Origin: Rhodovulum tesquicola
GTDB taxonomy: Bacteria > Pseudomonadota > Alphaproteobacteria > Rhodobacterales > Rhodobacteraceae
Assembly: GCF_024128855.1 (NCBI RefSeq)
Contig: NZ_JAMYDV010000006.1
Coordinates: 1-64,000, forward strand
Reading direction: 5' to 3'
DNA: 64,000 nucleotides
Shown: piece after piece, positions 28,363-37,018 of the stretch
Position numbering within the stretch: the stretch's first letter is position 1
How the letters are laid out: every line of letters starts with the position of its first letter
Notes under the pieces: generated by a model
The model's input: the letters and a program-made list of their open reading frames with translations, nothing else
What the model was told of the DNA's origin: nothing
Databases searched by the model: none
Translations under genes and position numbers: made by a program

Positions 28363-28800
28363 TCAGGATCCCGCGGGCCAGGTGAATTCCGGACGCAAGC
28401 CTTCGTAGACAGGACGGCCGTCATTCGGCTTGGGCACGCCCGTCTTGGGATCGTAGAAGGCGTGATAGCTCGCCTCAAGACCGCGGGACTGATAGCCCAT
28501 TAGGTTCGGCACGATCACCCGGATGCGGTGCTGCTTGTCGTCCAGCATGACCGGCGCACCGCAGGTCTTGCAGGTGCACAGTTCCAGCGGGCCGTCCGGA
28601 TTCTCGCTGTTGAAGGGCTGGCGGTTCATGTTGTGCTCGTTCGCGGCATGCAGGTCGTCATGCTTGAAGAACACCACATGGGTCGTCGGCTGGCCGGTCA
28701 CGCGCTTGCACACCGAACAGTGACAGGTGTGGTTGTCGATCGGGTCATGGTCGGCCCAGGTGCGCACATGCTCGCACCCGCCGACATATTTGTGAGACAT
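28363..28800 (-). CDS. GFA (CENP-V) family zinc protein
   Basis: The protein has 145 residues. It fits the GFA family of glutathione-dependent formaldehyde-activating enzyme relatives. Zinc-ligand motifs CHCSVCKRVTGQP and CTCKTCGAPVM are clear. The first family motif, normally C-x-C near the N-terminus, is GGCEHVR here, with only one Cys. GGAGGAAAAG precedes the ATG. It sits between phoH and ybeY, which are usually neighbours, so it is probably an insertion in this lineage. Substrate is unknown; the formaldehyde role should not be assumed. Confidence 0.8.
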   Translation of the reverse strand: MSHKYVGGCEHVRTWADHDPIDNHTCHCSVCKRVTGQPTTHVVFFKHDDLHAANEHNMNRQPFNSENPDGPLELCTCKTCGAPVMLDDKQHRIRVIVPNLMGYQSRGLEASYHAFYDPKTGVPKPNDGRPVYEGLRPEFTWPAGS

Positions 28801-28950
28801 CTTTTCCTCCCTCCCTCGGACGGCAAGGCCGCCCGCTGTCCCGGGCTGGTCCCACCCGGGATGGAAAAAGGATAGCTCCCGAATCGCGGGCCGGTCGATC
28901 TAGACTTCCGTCTGCGGTGGTTGCCCGAGCCGAATCGGCCGAGGCGGCGG

Positions 28951-29976
28951 CTACCGCCCCTCGCCCCGCTCGTGGTCCGCGTCATAGGCCTCGATGATCC
29001 GCGCGACCAGCGGGTGACGGACCACGTCCTTGGCGGTGAAATAGCTGAACGAGATATTGGGGATGCCCTGCAACAACCGTTCCGCATCGGCCAGACCGCT
29101 GGCCACCCCGCGCGGCAGGTCGACCTGGCTGCGGTCGCCGGTGATGACCATGCGCGAGCCTTCGCCCAGACGGGTCAGGAACATCTTCATCTGCATCGTG
29201 GTCGCGTTCTGCGCCTCGTCCAGCACCACGAAGGCATTGGCCAGAGTGCGCCCGCGCATGAAGGCGAGCGGCGCGATCTCGATGCGCTTTTCCTCGATCA
29301 GCTTGGCGGTCTGCTTGCCCGGCAGGAAATCGTTCAGCGCGTCGTAAAGCGGCTGCATGTAGGGATCGACCTTTTCCTTCATGTCGCCGGGCAGGAAGCC
29401 CAGCCGCTCGCCCGCCTCGACGGCGGGACGGCTCAGCACGATGCGGTCGACATGGCCGCCGATGAACATGTTCACCGCGACCGCGACGGCCAGATAGGTC
29501 TTGCCGGTGCCCGCAGGGCCGATGCCGAAGCACAGCTCGTTCTCGTAAAGCGCGCGGACATAGGCCTTCTGCGCCTCGGTGCGCGGTTCGATCAGCTTGC
29601 GGCGGGTGTGGATCTCGACCCGGCCGCGCTGGAACATCTCGAGCTGGTCGCCCGGCTGCGCGGCCGTCCCGTCGGCGGAATCGCCCAGCCGGATCGCCCC
29701 GTCGATATCGCCCGCATCCACGGCCTTGCCCGTCTCGAGCCGCGCGTAAAGCTGGCGCAGCACCTGGGCGGCCTGCCCGCGCGGGCCGCCCTCGCCGACC
29801 ACGGCCAGGCGGTTGCCGCGGCGCAGGATATGGACGCCGAGCTTGTGCTCGATCTGGGCAAGGTTGCGGTCGAACTCGCCGCAAAGGTCGATCAGAAGGC
29901 GGTTGTCGGGAAACTCGACGAGCGTCTGATGCGCGTCGTCCGTATCCGTCGGGGGGGTCAGGGCGCTTATTCCCAA
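28951..29976 (-). CDS. PhoH family ATPase
   Basis: The protein has 341 residues from a proposed TTG at 29976, which has GGAG six bases upstream. The frame is open to an ATG at 30030 that has no ribosome site. An N-terminal KH-like portion (LIDLCGEFDRNLAQIEHKLG) precedes the PhoH core. Walker A is GIGPAGTGKTYLAVAV and Walker B FVVLDEAQNAT. SRMVITGDRSQVDLPRG follows. The family is tied to RNA metabolism through its fixed position next to ybeY. Here 150 bases and the GFA gene lie between the two. Confidence 0.92.
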   Translation of the reverse strand: MGISALTPPTDTDDAHQTLVEFPDNRLLIDLCGEFDRNLAQIEHKLGVHILRRGNRLAVVGEGGPRGQAAQVLRQLYARLETGKAVDAGDIDGAIRLGDSADGTAAQPGDQLEMFQRGRVEIHTRRKLIEPRTEAQKAYVRALYENELCFGIGPAGTGKTYLAVAVAVNMFIGGHVDRIVLSRPAVEAGERLGFLPGDMKEKVDPYMQPLYDALNDFLPGKQTAKLIEEKRIEIAPLAFMRGRTLANAFVVLDEAQNATTMQMKMFLTRLGEGSRMVITGDRSQVDLPRGVASGLADAERLLQGIPNISFSYFTAKDVVRHPLVARIIEAYDADHERGEGR

Positions 29977-30145
29977 TGACGTCTCCGTTGGCTGAAGGCC
30001 GCGAAAATATGGTGCCAACCGCCCGCCCAAACCGCAAGCGATAGCTGCGTCATTCGGCCCGATTGATGTAAAATTTGCATTAAAGGGCGGGTCGGTCGCC
30101 CGGAAAACGGCGGCGGGCGGGATCGTCCGGCGCCGAAAGCCGGGA

Positions 30146-30619
30146 TCAGGAGGCCCTTTTCAGCGCCTTGATCTCGGGCCGTTTCAGCGGCTTGTCGGCC
30201 AGCCCCAGCAGAAGCGCGGCCAGATCGGGTTCGTCCACGCGGCGCGCGGCGGCGCTGACCTTGAACCAGCGCCGCGTCCGCTGGCTGCGTTCCTTCCAGT
30301 CGCGCTTGAGCTGCTCGACCAGCATCGGGAAGACCTCGACCCGGCAGGGCAGCGCGCTGCCATTGTCCAGGATCTTGTCATAGCGATACCGTCCGATCGG
30401 CTCGGTGCCGACATGGCCGATGGCGCCGGCCTCTTCCAGCGCCTCGATCTCGGCCGTGCGCCAGGGCTTGCTGACATCCATGCGCCAGCCCTTGGGCATG
30501 ACCCAGCGCCCGGTCCCGCGCGAGGTCACCATGAGAACGCGCACCCTGCCCTTCGAATCCCAGCGAAGGGGCAAGGCGGCGATCTGCGCGCCTGTCGCGG
30601 TTGTGGCCTCGTCTTTCAT
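30146..30619 (-). CDS. Nudix hydrolase, DIPP-like, with altered Nudix box
   Basis: The protein has 157 residues from the ATG at 30619; frames upstream are open but not family-like. The core is VLMVTSRGTGRWVMPKGW, then a Nudix helix with EIEALEEAG. Compared with G-x5-E-x7-REUxEExGU, the first Glu is Ser and the Arg of REU is Ile, while EE is kept. This resembles the diphosphoinositol-polyphosphate phosphohydrolase-like branch found in alphaproteobacteria. The substrate is unknown. A paralogue with the same length lies at 44979-45452. The gene ends in a basic helix (KPLKRPEIKALKR). Confidence 0.83.
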   Translation of the reverse strand: MKDEATTATGAQIAALPLRWDSKGRVRVLMVTSRGTGRWVMPKGWRMDVSKPWRTAEIEALEEAGAIGHVGTEPIGRYRYDKILDNGSALPCRVEVFPMLVEQLKRDWKERSQRTRRWFKVSAAARRVDEPDLAALLLGLADKPLKRPEIKALKRAS

Positions 30620-30796
30620 ATCCGGCCTGCTCGGCGGGCATGGGCTGCCCGTTCGGTCTGGTTGCGCAGAGACGTCATGTAAGTGCCCCTGCGACATTTT
30701 CACAGGAGTCGATAATATTCGGTTGATCCTGACAACATAAATCGCCCGGCGACCGGTCTTTTCCGGCCTCAAGCGTCATCCGCGCGCAGGAAACGC

Positions 30797-32125
30797 TCAG
30801 CCGATGGTCAACCGCCCGGCCAGCGAGTTCGGCGCGGCGGCAAGAATCTCGACCGGCGCGATCCGGCCCAGCCAGTCCGCGCCCGCCTCGACATGCACGG
30901 CCTGCAGATGGTCGGACTTGCCCACGACCTGCCCCGGCATGCGGCCCGGCTTTTCGAACAGCACGCCGACAACGCGCCCCACCATGGCCTGTTGCGCCGC
31001 CTGCTGCTGGGCGTCCAGCAGCGCCTGCAACCGGGCCAGCCGGTCGGATTTCACGTCCTCGGGCACCTGCCCCTCGCGCTCGGCGGCGGGCGTGCCGGGA
31101 CGGGGCGAATACTTGAAGGAATAGCACTGGCCATAGCCGACCTCGCGCACCAGAGCCATTGTGGCCTCGAAATCGGCTTCGGTCTCGCCGGGAAAGCCCA
31201 CGATGAAATCGCCCGAGATGAGGATATCGGGCCGGGCGGCGCGGATGCGCGCGATCAGCGCAAGGTATTGTTCGGCCGTGTGCTTGCGGTTCATCGCCTT
31301 GAGGATGCGGTCCGACCCCGACTGCACCGGCAGATGCAGATAGGGCATCAGTTCGGGACAATCGCCATGGGCGGCGATCAGGTCGTCCTCCATGTCGTTG
31401 GGGTGCGAGGTTGTATAGCGGAGCCGCTCCAGCCCCTCGATCCGCGCCAGTTCCCGGATCAGGCGGGCAAGCCCCCAGTCGCCATCGGGGCCAGCCCCGT
31501 GATAGGCGTTGACGTTCTGGCCCAAGAGCGTGATCTCGCGCACGCCGCGCGCCACCAGGTCGCGCGCCTCGTCCAGCACCCGCGCAACGGGGCGCGACAC
31601 CTCGGCGCCGCGGGTATATGGCACGACGCAGAAGGCGCAGAACTTGTCGCAGCCCTCCTGCACGGTCAGGAAGGCGGTCGGGCCGCGGCTCGCCTTGGGC
31701 CGCCCGCCCAGCCGGTCGAACTTGTCCTCCTCGGGGAAGTCGGTATCGAGCGCCTTCTCGCCCCGGCGGGCGCGCGCCTCCATCTCGGGCAGGCGGTGAT
31801 AGCTTTGCGGGCCCACCACCAGATCGACCAGCGGCTGGCGGCGCAGGATCTCGGCGCCCTCGGCCTGCGCGACGCAGCCCGCCACGCCGATCTTCAGCTC
31901 GGGGTTCGCGGCCTTCAGCCCCTTCAGCCGACCGAGTTCGGAATAGACCTTCTCGGCGGCCTTTTCGCGGATATGGCAGGTGTTCAGCAGGATCATGTCC
32001 GCCGCTTCGGCCGTGTCGGTCACGACATAGCCCGCGGCACCCAGCGCCTCGGCCATCCGCTCGCTGTCATAGACGTTCATCTGACAGCCATAGGTCTTGA
32101 TGAAAAGCTTTCTGGGCGTGGTCAT
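30797..32125 (-). CDS. miaB: tRNA-2-methylthio-N6-dimethylallyladenosine synthase
   Basis: The protein has 442 residues. This radical-SAM enzyme adds a methylthio group to i6A37 of tRNA. The N-terminal MTTase domain carries three cluster Cys ([23 protein letters not shown] and GVAGCVAQ). The radical SAM Cys triad is [12 protein letters not shown] lies at the C-terminus after [17 protein letters not shown]. All ligands for both clusters are present. Start [17 protein letters not shown] is family standard. It is probably monocistronic and divergent from the glycosyltransferase-like gene. Confidence 0.96.
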   Translation of the reverse strand: MTTPRKLFIKTYGCQMNVYDSERMAEALGAAGYVVTDTAEAADMILLNTCHIREKAAEKVYSELGRLKGLKAANPELKIGVAGCVAQAEGAEILRRQPLVDLVVGPQSYHRLPEMEARARRGEKALDTDFPEEDKFDRLGGRPKASRGPTAFLTVQEGCDKFCAFCVVPYTRGAEVSRPVARVLDEARDLVARGVREITLLGQNVNAYHGAGPDGDWGLARLIRELARIEGLERLRYTTSHPNDMEDDLIAAHGDCPELMPYLHLPVQSGSDRILKAMNRKHTAEQYLALIARIRAARPDILISGDFIVGFPGETEADFEATMALVREVGYGQCYSFKYSPRPGTPAAEREGQVPEDVKSDRLARLQALLDAQQQAAQQAMVGRVVGVLFEKPGRMPGQVVGKSDHLQAVHVEAGADWLGRIAPVEILAAAPNSLAGRLTIG

Positions 32126-32248
32126 GGCGCGTTCCCGACGGTCTGACGGGCGTCCTACACGAAAGCACCCCCCTCCCGCAACGCTTGCATGGGCGGCGGG
32201 TTTGTCGGAACGTGACGCGCAACCTCAAGAGGCGGCAGGAACCGGCCC

Positions 32249-33127
32249 ATGGCGGCAGAGCGGTATCAGGGTCTGGACGATTTCCTGAAACGCGGGCGCG
32301 CGGCGCTGGCGCAGGGTCCCGTGGCCCTGATCTTCGTCGAGGACGAGGCCGAGGTCGAAAGCACGATCCGCCACCATGCGCGGCTGGGCTTTCGCGCGCT
32401 GGTGCTGTTCGCCCCGGACGAGCTCGCGCTTGCCCCCGAAGCCGCCGCGCTGGTGCATCGCGTGCGCCATGCCCCCTGGGACGACGGCGCGGTGCCCGCC
32501 GCGGTCAACCGGGTGATCGCCGCCGCGCCGGGGGTCTGGCTTTACTACTGCTACAACGCCGAATACCTGTTCTACCCGTTCTGCGAGACGCGGAGCGTGA
32601 GCGAGATGCTGGCCTTCCATGCCGAGGAACGCCGCGACGCGATGCTGACCTATGTGATCGACCTCTATGCCGGCGATCTGGGCCAGTATCCCGATGCCGT
32701 TTCGCGCGAAACCGCGATGCTGGACCAGTCGGGCTATTACGCGCTGGCCCGGCCCGACCCCGCGAACCACGGCCACCCCAAGGAACGTCAGCTCGACTTC
32801 TTTGGCGGGCTCAGGTGGCGCTTCGAGGAGCATGTGCCAGAGGCCCGGCGCCGGATCGACCGGATCGCCCTGTTCCGGGCGAAACGCGGGCTGCACCTGC
32901 TGGAGGGGCATGTCTTCGACGACGAGGAATACAACACCTATGCCTGCCCCTGGCATCACAACCTGACCGCCGCGATCTGTTCGTTCCGCGCGGCCAAGGC
33001 GCTGAAGACCAATGCGGGCTCGACCTTCGACATCCCCGATTTCCGCTGGCAGGGCTCGGTGCCCTTCGCGTGGAATTCGCAGCAACTGATGGATCTGGGG
33101 CTGATGGAGCCCGGGCAATGGTTCTGA
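32249..33127 (+). CDS. Uncharacterised protein, glycosyltransferase-like
   Basis: The protein has 292 residues. The N-terminal VEDEAEVESTIRHHARLGF resembles the opening of family-2/92-type glycosyltransferases (a nucleotide-sugar strand followed by a helix and hydrophobic strand). WLYYCYNAEYLFYPFCETRS and the C-terminal DEEYNTYACPWHHNLTAAIC look like conserved core text, but I cannot name the family. No DxD motif stands out, though YVIDLYAGD could play its part. No signal peptide is seen. The DUF2238 gene starts 10 bases after the stop, so the two are likely co-transcribed. Function is unknown. Confidence 0.6.
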   Translation: MAAERYQGLDDFLKRGRAALAQGPVALIFVEDEAEVESTIRHHARLGFRALVLFAPDELALAPEAAALVHRVRHAPWDDGAVPAAVNRVIAAAPGVWLYYCYNAEYLFYPFCETRSVSEMLAFHAEERRDAMLTYVIDLYAGDLGQYPDAVSRETAMLDQSGYYALARPDPANHGHPKERQLDFFGGLRWRFEEHVPEARRRIDRIALFRAKRGLHLLEGHVFDDEEYNTYACPWHHNLTAAICSFRAAKALKTNAGSTFDIPDFRWQGSVPFAWNSQQLMDLGLMEPGQWF

Positions 33128-33137
33128 GGAGCACCAT

Positions 33138-33734
33138 ATGAGGATCGAACGCCGGGAATGGGCCGTGTTCTGGTTCACCATGGCCTATGTCGCGGGCTTC
33201 ACGATCTGGTTCTTCTCGCGCGGGAATTACGAGTTCATCTGGTATGTTCTGACCATGATGGGCATGATCGCGCTGGCCGCGCTGGGCCTGCGCAAGGCGG
33301 AATTCCCGGCCGCGCTGCTCTGGGCGCTCAGCCTCTGGGGGCTGGCCCATATGGCGGGCGGTGGCGTGCCGGTCGGTGACAGCGTCCTTTACAACTGGAT
33401 GATCTGGCATGTCGGCGGCGAGGGCGAGCTTGCCATCCTGAAATACGATCAGGCGGTGCATGCCTATGGCTTCGGCGTGACGGCCTGGATGCTGTGGCAC
33501 CTGATGGTGCGCCACTACCCGGCCACCGAGGGCAGCTGGACCGCGCTGACCTATCCGGCCTTCGGTGCGATGGGGCTGGGGGCGCTGAACGAAATCATCG
33601 AGTTCATCGCGGTGCTGGGTATCCCCGACACCAATGTCGGCGGCTATTACAATACCGGGCTTGATCTTGTCTTCAACGCCACGGGCGCGATCATCGCCGT
33701 TGTGACGATCGCGCTGGTCCGTGGCTTGCGGTAG
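33138..33734 (+). CDS. DUF2238 (YjdF-like) membrane protein
   Basis: The protein has 198 residues with about six membrane helices (near 10-28, 33-52, 58-76, 105-124, 138-160 and 174-195). LWGLAHMAGGGVPVGDSVLY and YDQAVHAYGFGVTAWML are typical of DUF2238. Conserved His, Asp and Glu in or near helices (HMAGG, DQAVH and NEIIEF) hint at a metal or proton site. The role is unknown. It follows the glycosyltransferase-like gene by 10 bases and ends three bases from the convergent irr stop. Confidence 0.82.
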   Translation: MRIERREWAVFWFTMAYVAGFTIWFFSRGNYEFIWYVLTMMGMIALAALGLRKAEFPAALLWALSLWGLAHMAGGGVPVGDSVLYNWMIWHVGGEGELAILKYDQAVHAYGFGVTAWMLWHLMVRHYPATEGSWTALTYPAFGAMGLGALNEIIEFIAVLGIPDTNVGGYYNTGLDLVFNATGAIIAVVTIALVRGLR

Positions 33735-33737
33735 GCG

Positions 33738-34178
33738 TCAGATCCGGCGCAGCCGGATCACCACGTCCACCTTCGAGATTTCGGAGCCGGGAGGCGCTTC
33801 GGGCAGGCGCGAAATCTCGATCGAGCCATGCGGGGCATCGCTCAGCCGACCCTCGTCTTCCCAGAAGAAATGCGGATGGTCGTCGACGCGGGTGTCGAAA
33901 TAGCTTTTCGTGCCGTCGACCATGACTTCCTGCATCAGGCCAGCCTCGCAGAAGGCCCGAAGCGTGTTGTAGACGGTCGCCAGCGACACCCTTTCGCCGG
34001 TCCCGCAAGAGGCCGCGTAAAGGGTTTCGGCCGTCACATGCCGATCCTTCCCGTCGCCGATCAGCAGGGCGGCAAGACTGACGCGCTGGCGCGTGGGACG
34101 CAGACCGGCCTTGGACAGCCAGCGGCTGCTGCGCTCGATCGCGTCCGGATGGGTGGGATTGTCGTTCAACTGTGCCAT
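33738..34178 (-). CDS. irr: Fur-family iron response regulator Irr
   Basis: The protein has 146 residues. The winged helix is [20 protein letters not shown] and [20 protein letters not shown]. The dimer domain contains [16 protein letters not shown], the reduced His motif of Irr-type proteins without the HHH of classic Fur. It lacks the C-terminal Cys pairs of Zur/Fur. Irr responds to haem status and controls iron genes in alphaproteobacteria. It is divergent from fabA, as in other Rhodobacteraceae. The ATG at 34178 lies five bases after a TATACT box with no ribosome site, so its mRNA may be leaderless. Confidence 0.82.
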   Translation of the reverse strand: MAQLNDNPTHPDAIERSSRWLSKAGLRPTRQRVSLAALLIGDGKDRHVTAETLYAASCGTGERVSLATVYNTLRAFCEAGLMQEVMVDGTKSYFDTRVDDHPHFFWEDEGRLSDAPHGSIEISRLPEAPPGSEISKVDVVIRLRRI

Positions 34179-34183
34179 ACCGC

Positions 34184-34189
34184 AGTATA
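34184..34189 (-). promoter_or_regulatory. Likely -10 box of irr
   Basis: TATACT on the minus strand ends five bases before the irr ATG. A TTGAAT 19 bases further up could be the -35 box. Transcription would begin at or next to the A of the ATG, which implies a leaderless mRNA. Confidence 0.45.
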
Positions 34190-34260
34190 TGGTCCTGCCC
34201 AGTCGAGAATTCAAATGATTCCGGATTGCAGCGGCGCTTTGGCGCGGCATATGCGCACTA

Positions 34261-34289
34261 TTGCCACTCGCCGAGGGCCGGTGCTACAG
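34261..34289 (+). promoter_or_regulatory. Predicted sigma-70-type promoter of fabA
   Basis: TTGCCA (34261-34266) and CTACAG (34284-34289) are separated by 17 bases, about 45 bases before the fabA start. The -10 box resembles the CTATAG found before rpsA. Confidence 0.5.
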
Positions 34290-34333
34290 GGGGCGAACCG
34301 CGAAATTCGCCTTACGCAGGGGGCTGCGCCCGC

Positions 34334-34843
34334 ATGACCGACTACCCCACAAGCTTCGACCGGGACGATCTGCTGAAATGCGCGCGGGGGGAACTGTTCG
34401 GCCCCGGCAACGCGCAACTGCCCGAACCGCCGATGCTGATGATGGACCGGATCACCGGGATCAGCGCCGATGGCGGCGCCCATGGCAAGGGCCATGTCGT
34501 GGCCGAATTCGACATCCACCCCGACCTGTGGTTCTTCGCCTGCCACTTCCCCGGCAACCCGATCATGCCCGGATGCCTGGGCCTTGACGGGCTGTGGCAG
34601 CTGACCGGCTTCAACCTGGGCTGGCGCGGCTGGCCGGGGCGCGGCTATGCGCTGGGGGTGGGCGAGGTGAAACTGACCGGAATGGTCCGGCCCGACCGCA
34701 AGATGCTGACCTATTTCGTGGATTTCACCAAGGCCGTGCAGACCCGCCGCCTGACCATGGGTGTGGCCGATGGCCGGGTCGAAGCGGACGGCGAAACGAT
34801 CTATCATGTCAAGGACATGAAGGTCGCCCTTTCGGAAAGCTGA
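34334..34843 (+). CDS. fabA: 3-hydroxydecanoyl-ACP dehydratase/isomerase
   Basis: The protein has 169 residues; E. coli FabA has 172. It dehydrates 3-hydroxydecanoyl-ACP and isomerises trans-2 to cis-3-decenoyl-ACP, the branch point to unsaturated fatty acids. His71 in [18 protein letters not shown] and Asp85 are the catalytic pair. The start [20 protein letters not shown] is family standard. It opens a plus-strand operon fabA-fabB-fabI and is divergent from irr. FabB follows after 22 bases. Confidence 0.97.
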   Translation: MTDYPTSFDRDDLLKCARGELFGPGNAQLPEPPMLMMDRITGISADGGAHGKGHVVAEFDIHPDLWFFACHFPGNPIMPGCLGLDGLWQLTGFNLGWRGWPGRGYALGVGEVKLTGMVRPDRKMLTYFVDFTKAVQTRRLTMGVADGRVEADGETIYHVKDMKVALSES

Positions 34844-34865
34844 GTCGCGAAAGAAGGAGAGCGCC

Positions 34866-36095
34866 ATGCGCCGCGTCGTCATCACGGGGCTGGGTATCGT
34901 CTCGCCCATCGGGAACAATGCCGCAGAGGTCGAGGCCAGCCTCCGCGCCGGCCGGTCCGGCATAAGGTTCGAGCCGGTCTATGCCGAGAACGGATTCCGC
35001 AGCCAGGTCGCGGGGATCCCGCAGATCGACCTGGAGGCCGCCATCGACAAGCGCCACCTGCGCTTCATGGGGTCGGGCGCCGCCTACAACTTCCTCGCCA
35101 TGGAACAGGCCATCGCCGATTCCGGGCTGGAGGATGGCGATGTCTCGAACGAGCGGACGGGGCTGATCATGGGCTCGGGCGGGCCGTCCACCTCGAACTT
35201 CTTCACCGCGCACCAGATCGTCAAGGAAAAGGGCAGCCCGAAACGGATGGGCCCCTTCATGGTGACGCGCTGCATGTCGTCGACGAACTCGGCCTGCCTC
35301 GCGACGCCGTTCAGGATCAAGGGCGTGAACTATTCGATCACGTCCGCCTGTTCGACATCCGCGCATTGCATCGGCAACGGCACCGAACTGATCCAGATGG
35401 GCAAGCAGGACATCGTCTTTGCCGGTGGCGGCGAGGAGGTGGACTGGACGCTGTCCTGCCTGTTCGACGCGATGAACGCGATGTCGTCGAAATACAACGA
35501 CACGCCCGAAACCGCCTCGCGCCCCTTCGACGCCACGCGCGATGGCTTCGTGATCGCGGGCGGCGGCGGGGTCGTCGTGCTGGAAGAGTTGGAGCACGCC
35601 CTGGCCCGCGGCGCGAAGATCTATGCCGAGGTCACGGGTTACGGCGCCACCTCGGACGGCTATGACATGGTGGCACCGTCCGGCGAAGGCGGCGAGCGGT
35701 CGATGCGGCTGGCGCTGTCCACGCTGCCCGAAGGCCGCAAGGTCGATTACATCAACGCCCATGGCACCTCGACGGTGGCGGGCGACGTGACCGAGGTGAA
35801 GGCGGTGCGCGCCGTTTTCGGCGAGGATGCGATGCCCCCCATCGCCTCGACCAAGTCGCTGACCGGCCACTCGCTGGGGGCGACGGGCGTGCATGAGGCG
35901 ATCTATTCGTTGATCATGATGGACAAGGGCTTCATCGCGGCCTCGGCCAATATCACAGAACTGGACCCGGAAATCCGCGAAGGCGAGATCGTGACCGAGT
36001 TGCGCGAGGGGGTGGAGATCGACAGCGTTTTGTCCAACAGCTTCGGCTTTGGCGGGACGAACGCCACCCTTGTCATGTCCAGATATCGTGGATGA
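34866..36095 (+). CDS. fabB: 3-oxoacyl-ACP synthase I
   Basis: The protein has 409 residues. It elongates the cis-3-decenoyl chain in unsaturated fatty acid synthesis. The active Cys162 lies in [15 protein letters not shown]. The two His are in [12 protein letters not shown] and [12 protein letters not shown]. The C-terminus [17 protein letters not shown] is a full thiolase-fold end. AGGAG precedes the ATG. Pairing with fabA supports FabB rather than FabF. fabI starts six bases after the stop. Confidence 0.96.
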   Translation: MRRVVITGLGIVSPIGNNAAEVEASLRAGRSGIRFEPVYAENGFRSQVAGIPQIDLEAAIDKRHLRFMGSGAAYNFLAMEQAIADSGLEDGDVSNERTGLIMGSGGPSTSNFFTAHQIVKEKGSPKRMGPFMVTRCMSSTNSACLATPFRIKGVNYSITSACSTSAHCIGNGTELIQMGKQDIVFAGGGEEVDWTLSCLFDAMNAMSSKYNDTPETASRPFDATRDGFVIAGGGGVVVLEELEHALARGAKIYAEVTGYGATSDGYDMVAPSGEGGERSMRLALSTLPEGRKVDYINAHGTSTVAGDVTEVKAVRAVFGEDAMPPIASTKSLTGHSLGATGVHEAIYSLIMMDKGFIAASANITELDPEIREGEIVTELREGVEIDSVLSNSFGFGGTNATLVMSRYRG

Positions 36096-36101
36096 CGGCC
36101 A

Positions 36102-36890
36102 ATGCCTGACCTACTGAAGGGAAAACGCGGCCTCGTGATGGGCGTCGCGAATGACCGTTCGATCGCTTGGGGTATCGCCAAGGCGATGGCCGACGAGGGC
36201 GCGGAACTGGCCTTTACCCATCAGGGCGAGGCGTTCGGCAAGCGGTTGCAGCCGCTGGCGGAAAGCGTGGGTTCGTCCTTCATGGTCGATGTCGACGTGA
36301 CCGACGATGCCTCGCTGGAGCACGCCTTTCAACGGCTGGCGGCCGAATGGGGCAGGCTGGATTTCGTGGTCCACGCCATCGCCTATTCCGACAAGACCGA
36401 GCTGACCGGGCGCTTCATCAACACCACGCGCGAGAACTTCAAGAATTCTCTTGCGATTTCATGCTATTCGCTGATCGACGTGGCGCGGCGCGCGCAGCCC
36501 TTGATGCCGAATGGCGGCACGATCCTGACGCTGACCTACCAGGGCTCGAACCGGGTCACGCCGTTCTACAACGTGATGGGGGTGGCGAAGGCGGCTTTGG
36601 AATCGGCGGTTCGGTATCTGGCTTCGGATCTGGGGGCGGAGGGGATCCGGGTGAATGCGATCAGCCCGGGGCCGATGAAGACGCTGGCGGGGGCGGCGAT
36701 CGCGGGGGGGCGCAAGACCTATCGGCATACCGAGATGAATGCGCCGCTCGGGGCCAATGCGACGCTGGAATGTATTGGCGGAACAGCGGTTTACCTGGCT
36801 TCGGATTTCGGGGCCTGCACCACGGGCGAGATCATCACCGTGGATGGCGGCTATCACGTCCTGGGCATGCCGCGCTTCGAGAATATCTGA
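36102..36890 (+). CDS. fabI: Enoyl-ACP reductase (NADH)
   Basis: The protein has 262 residues. It reduces trans-2-enoyl-ACP in each elongation round. The NADH site GVANDRSIAWGIAKAMADEG starts near residue 15. HAIAYSDKTEL follows, and the catalytic Tyr and Lys lie in FYNVMGVAKAALE. Third in the fab operon. Codon choice shifts in the second half: from about 36580 Ala is mostly gcg and several gct appear (as in ctggcttcggat twice), unlike the gcc-rich first half. The gene is intact. Confidence 0.96.
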   Translation: MPDLLKGKRGLVMGVANDRSIAWGIAKAMADEGAELAFTHQGEAFGKRLQPLAESVGSSFMVDVDVTDDASLEHAFQRLAAEWGRLDFVVHAIAYSDKTELTGRFINTTRENFKNSLAISCYSLIDVARRAQPLMPNGGTILTLTYQGSNRVTPFYNVMGVAKAALESAVRYLASDLGAEGIRVNAISPGPMKTLAGAAIAGGRKTYRHTEMNAPLGANATLECIGGTAVYLASDFGACTTGEIITVDGGYHVLGMPRFENI

Positions 36891-36940
36891 GGCGGCGCCC
36901 GGAAACGGCCCGGATCCGAAATCGGAATTCGATCTGAATT

Positions 36941-36973
36941 CCATCGGACTTTCATCGGACTTTTGTCGGACTT
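36941..36973. repeat. 11-base tandem repeat, three copies
   Basis: The units ccatcggactt, tcatcggactt and ttgtcggactt follow each other directly between the convergent fabI and gltX genes. A fourth, worn copy may follow (cgttcga). No coding role; the region holds no clear terminator. Confidence 0.6.
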
Positions 36974-37018
36974 CGTTCGAACAGGGCCGGGGCGGGGGCC
37001 GGGACGCGGCCCGCCGCC

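Noticed and set aside
34190-34230. Irr/ICE-type box in the irr-fabA region (ttgaattct)
   Set aside because: Only a partial match and not palindromic enough to call.
36960-36990. GTTCGAA text that looks like a tRNA T-loop
   Set aside because: No acceptor, D or anticodon stems could be built around it.
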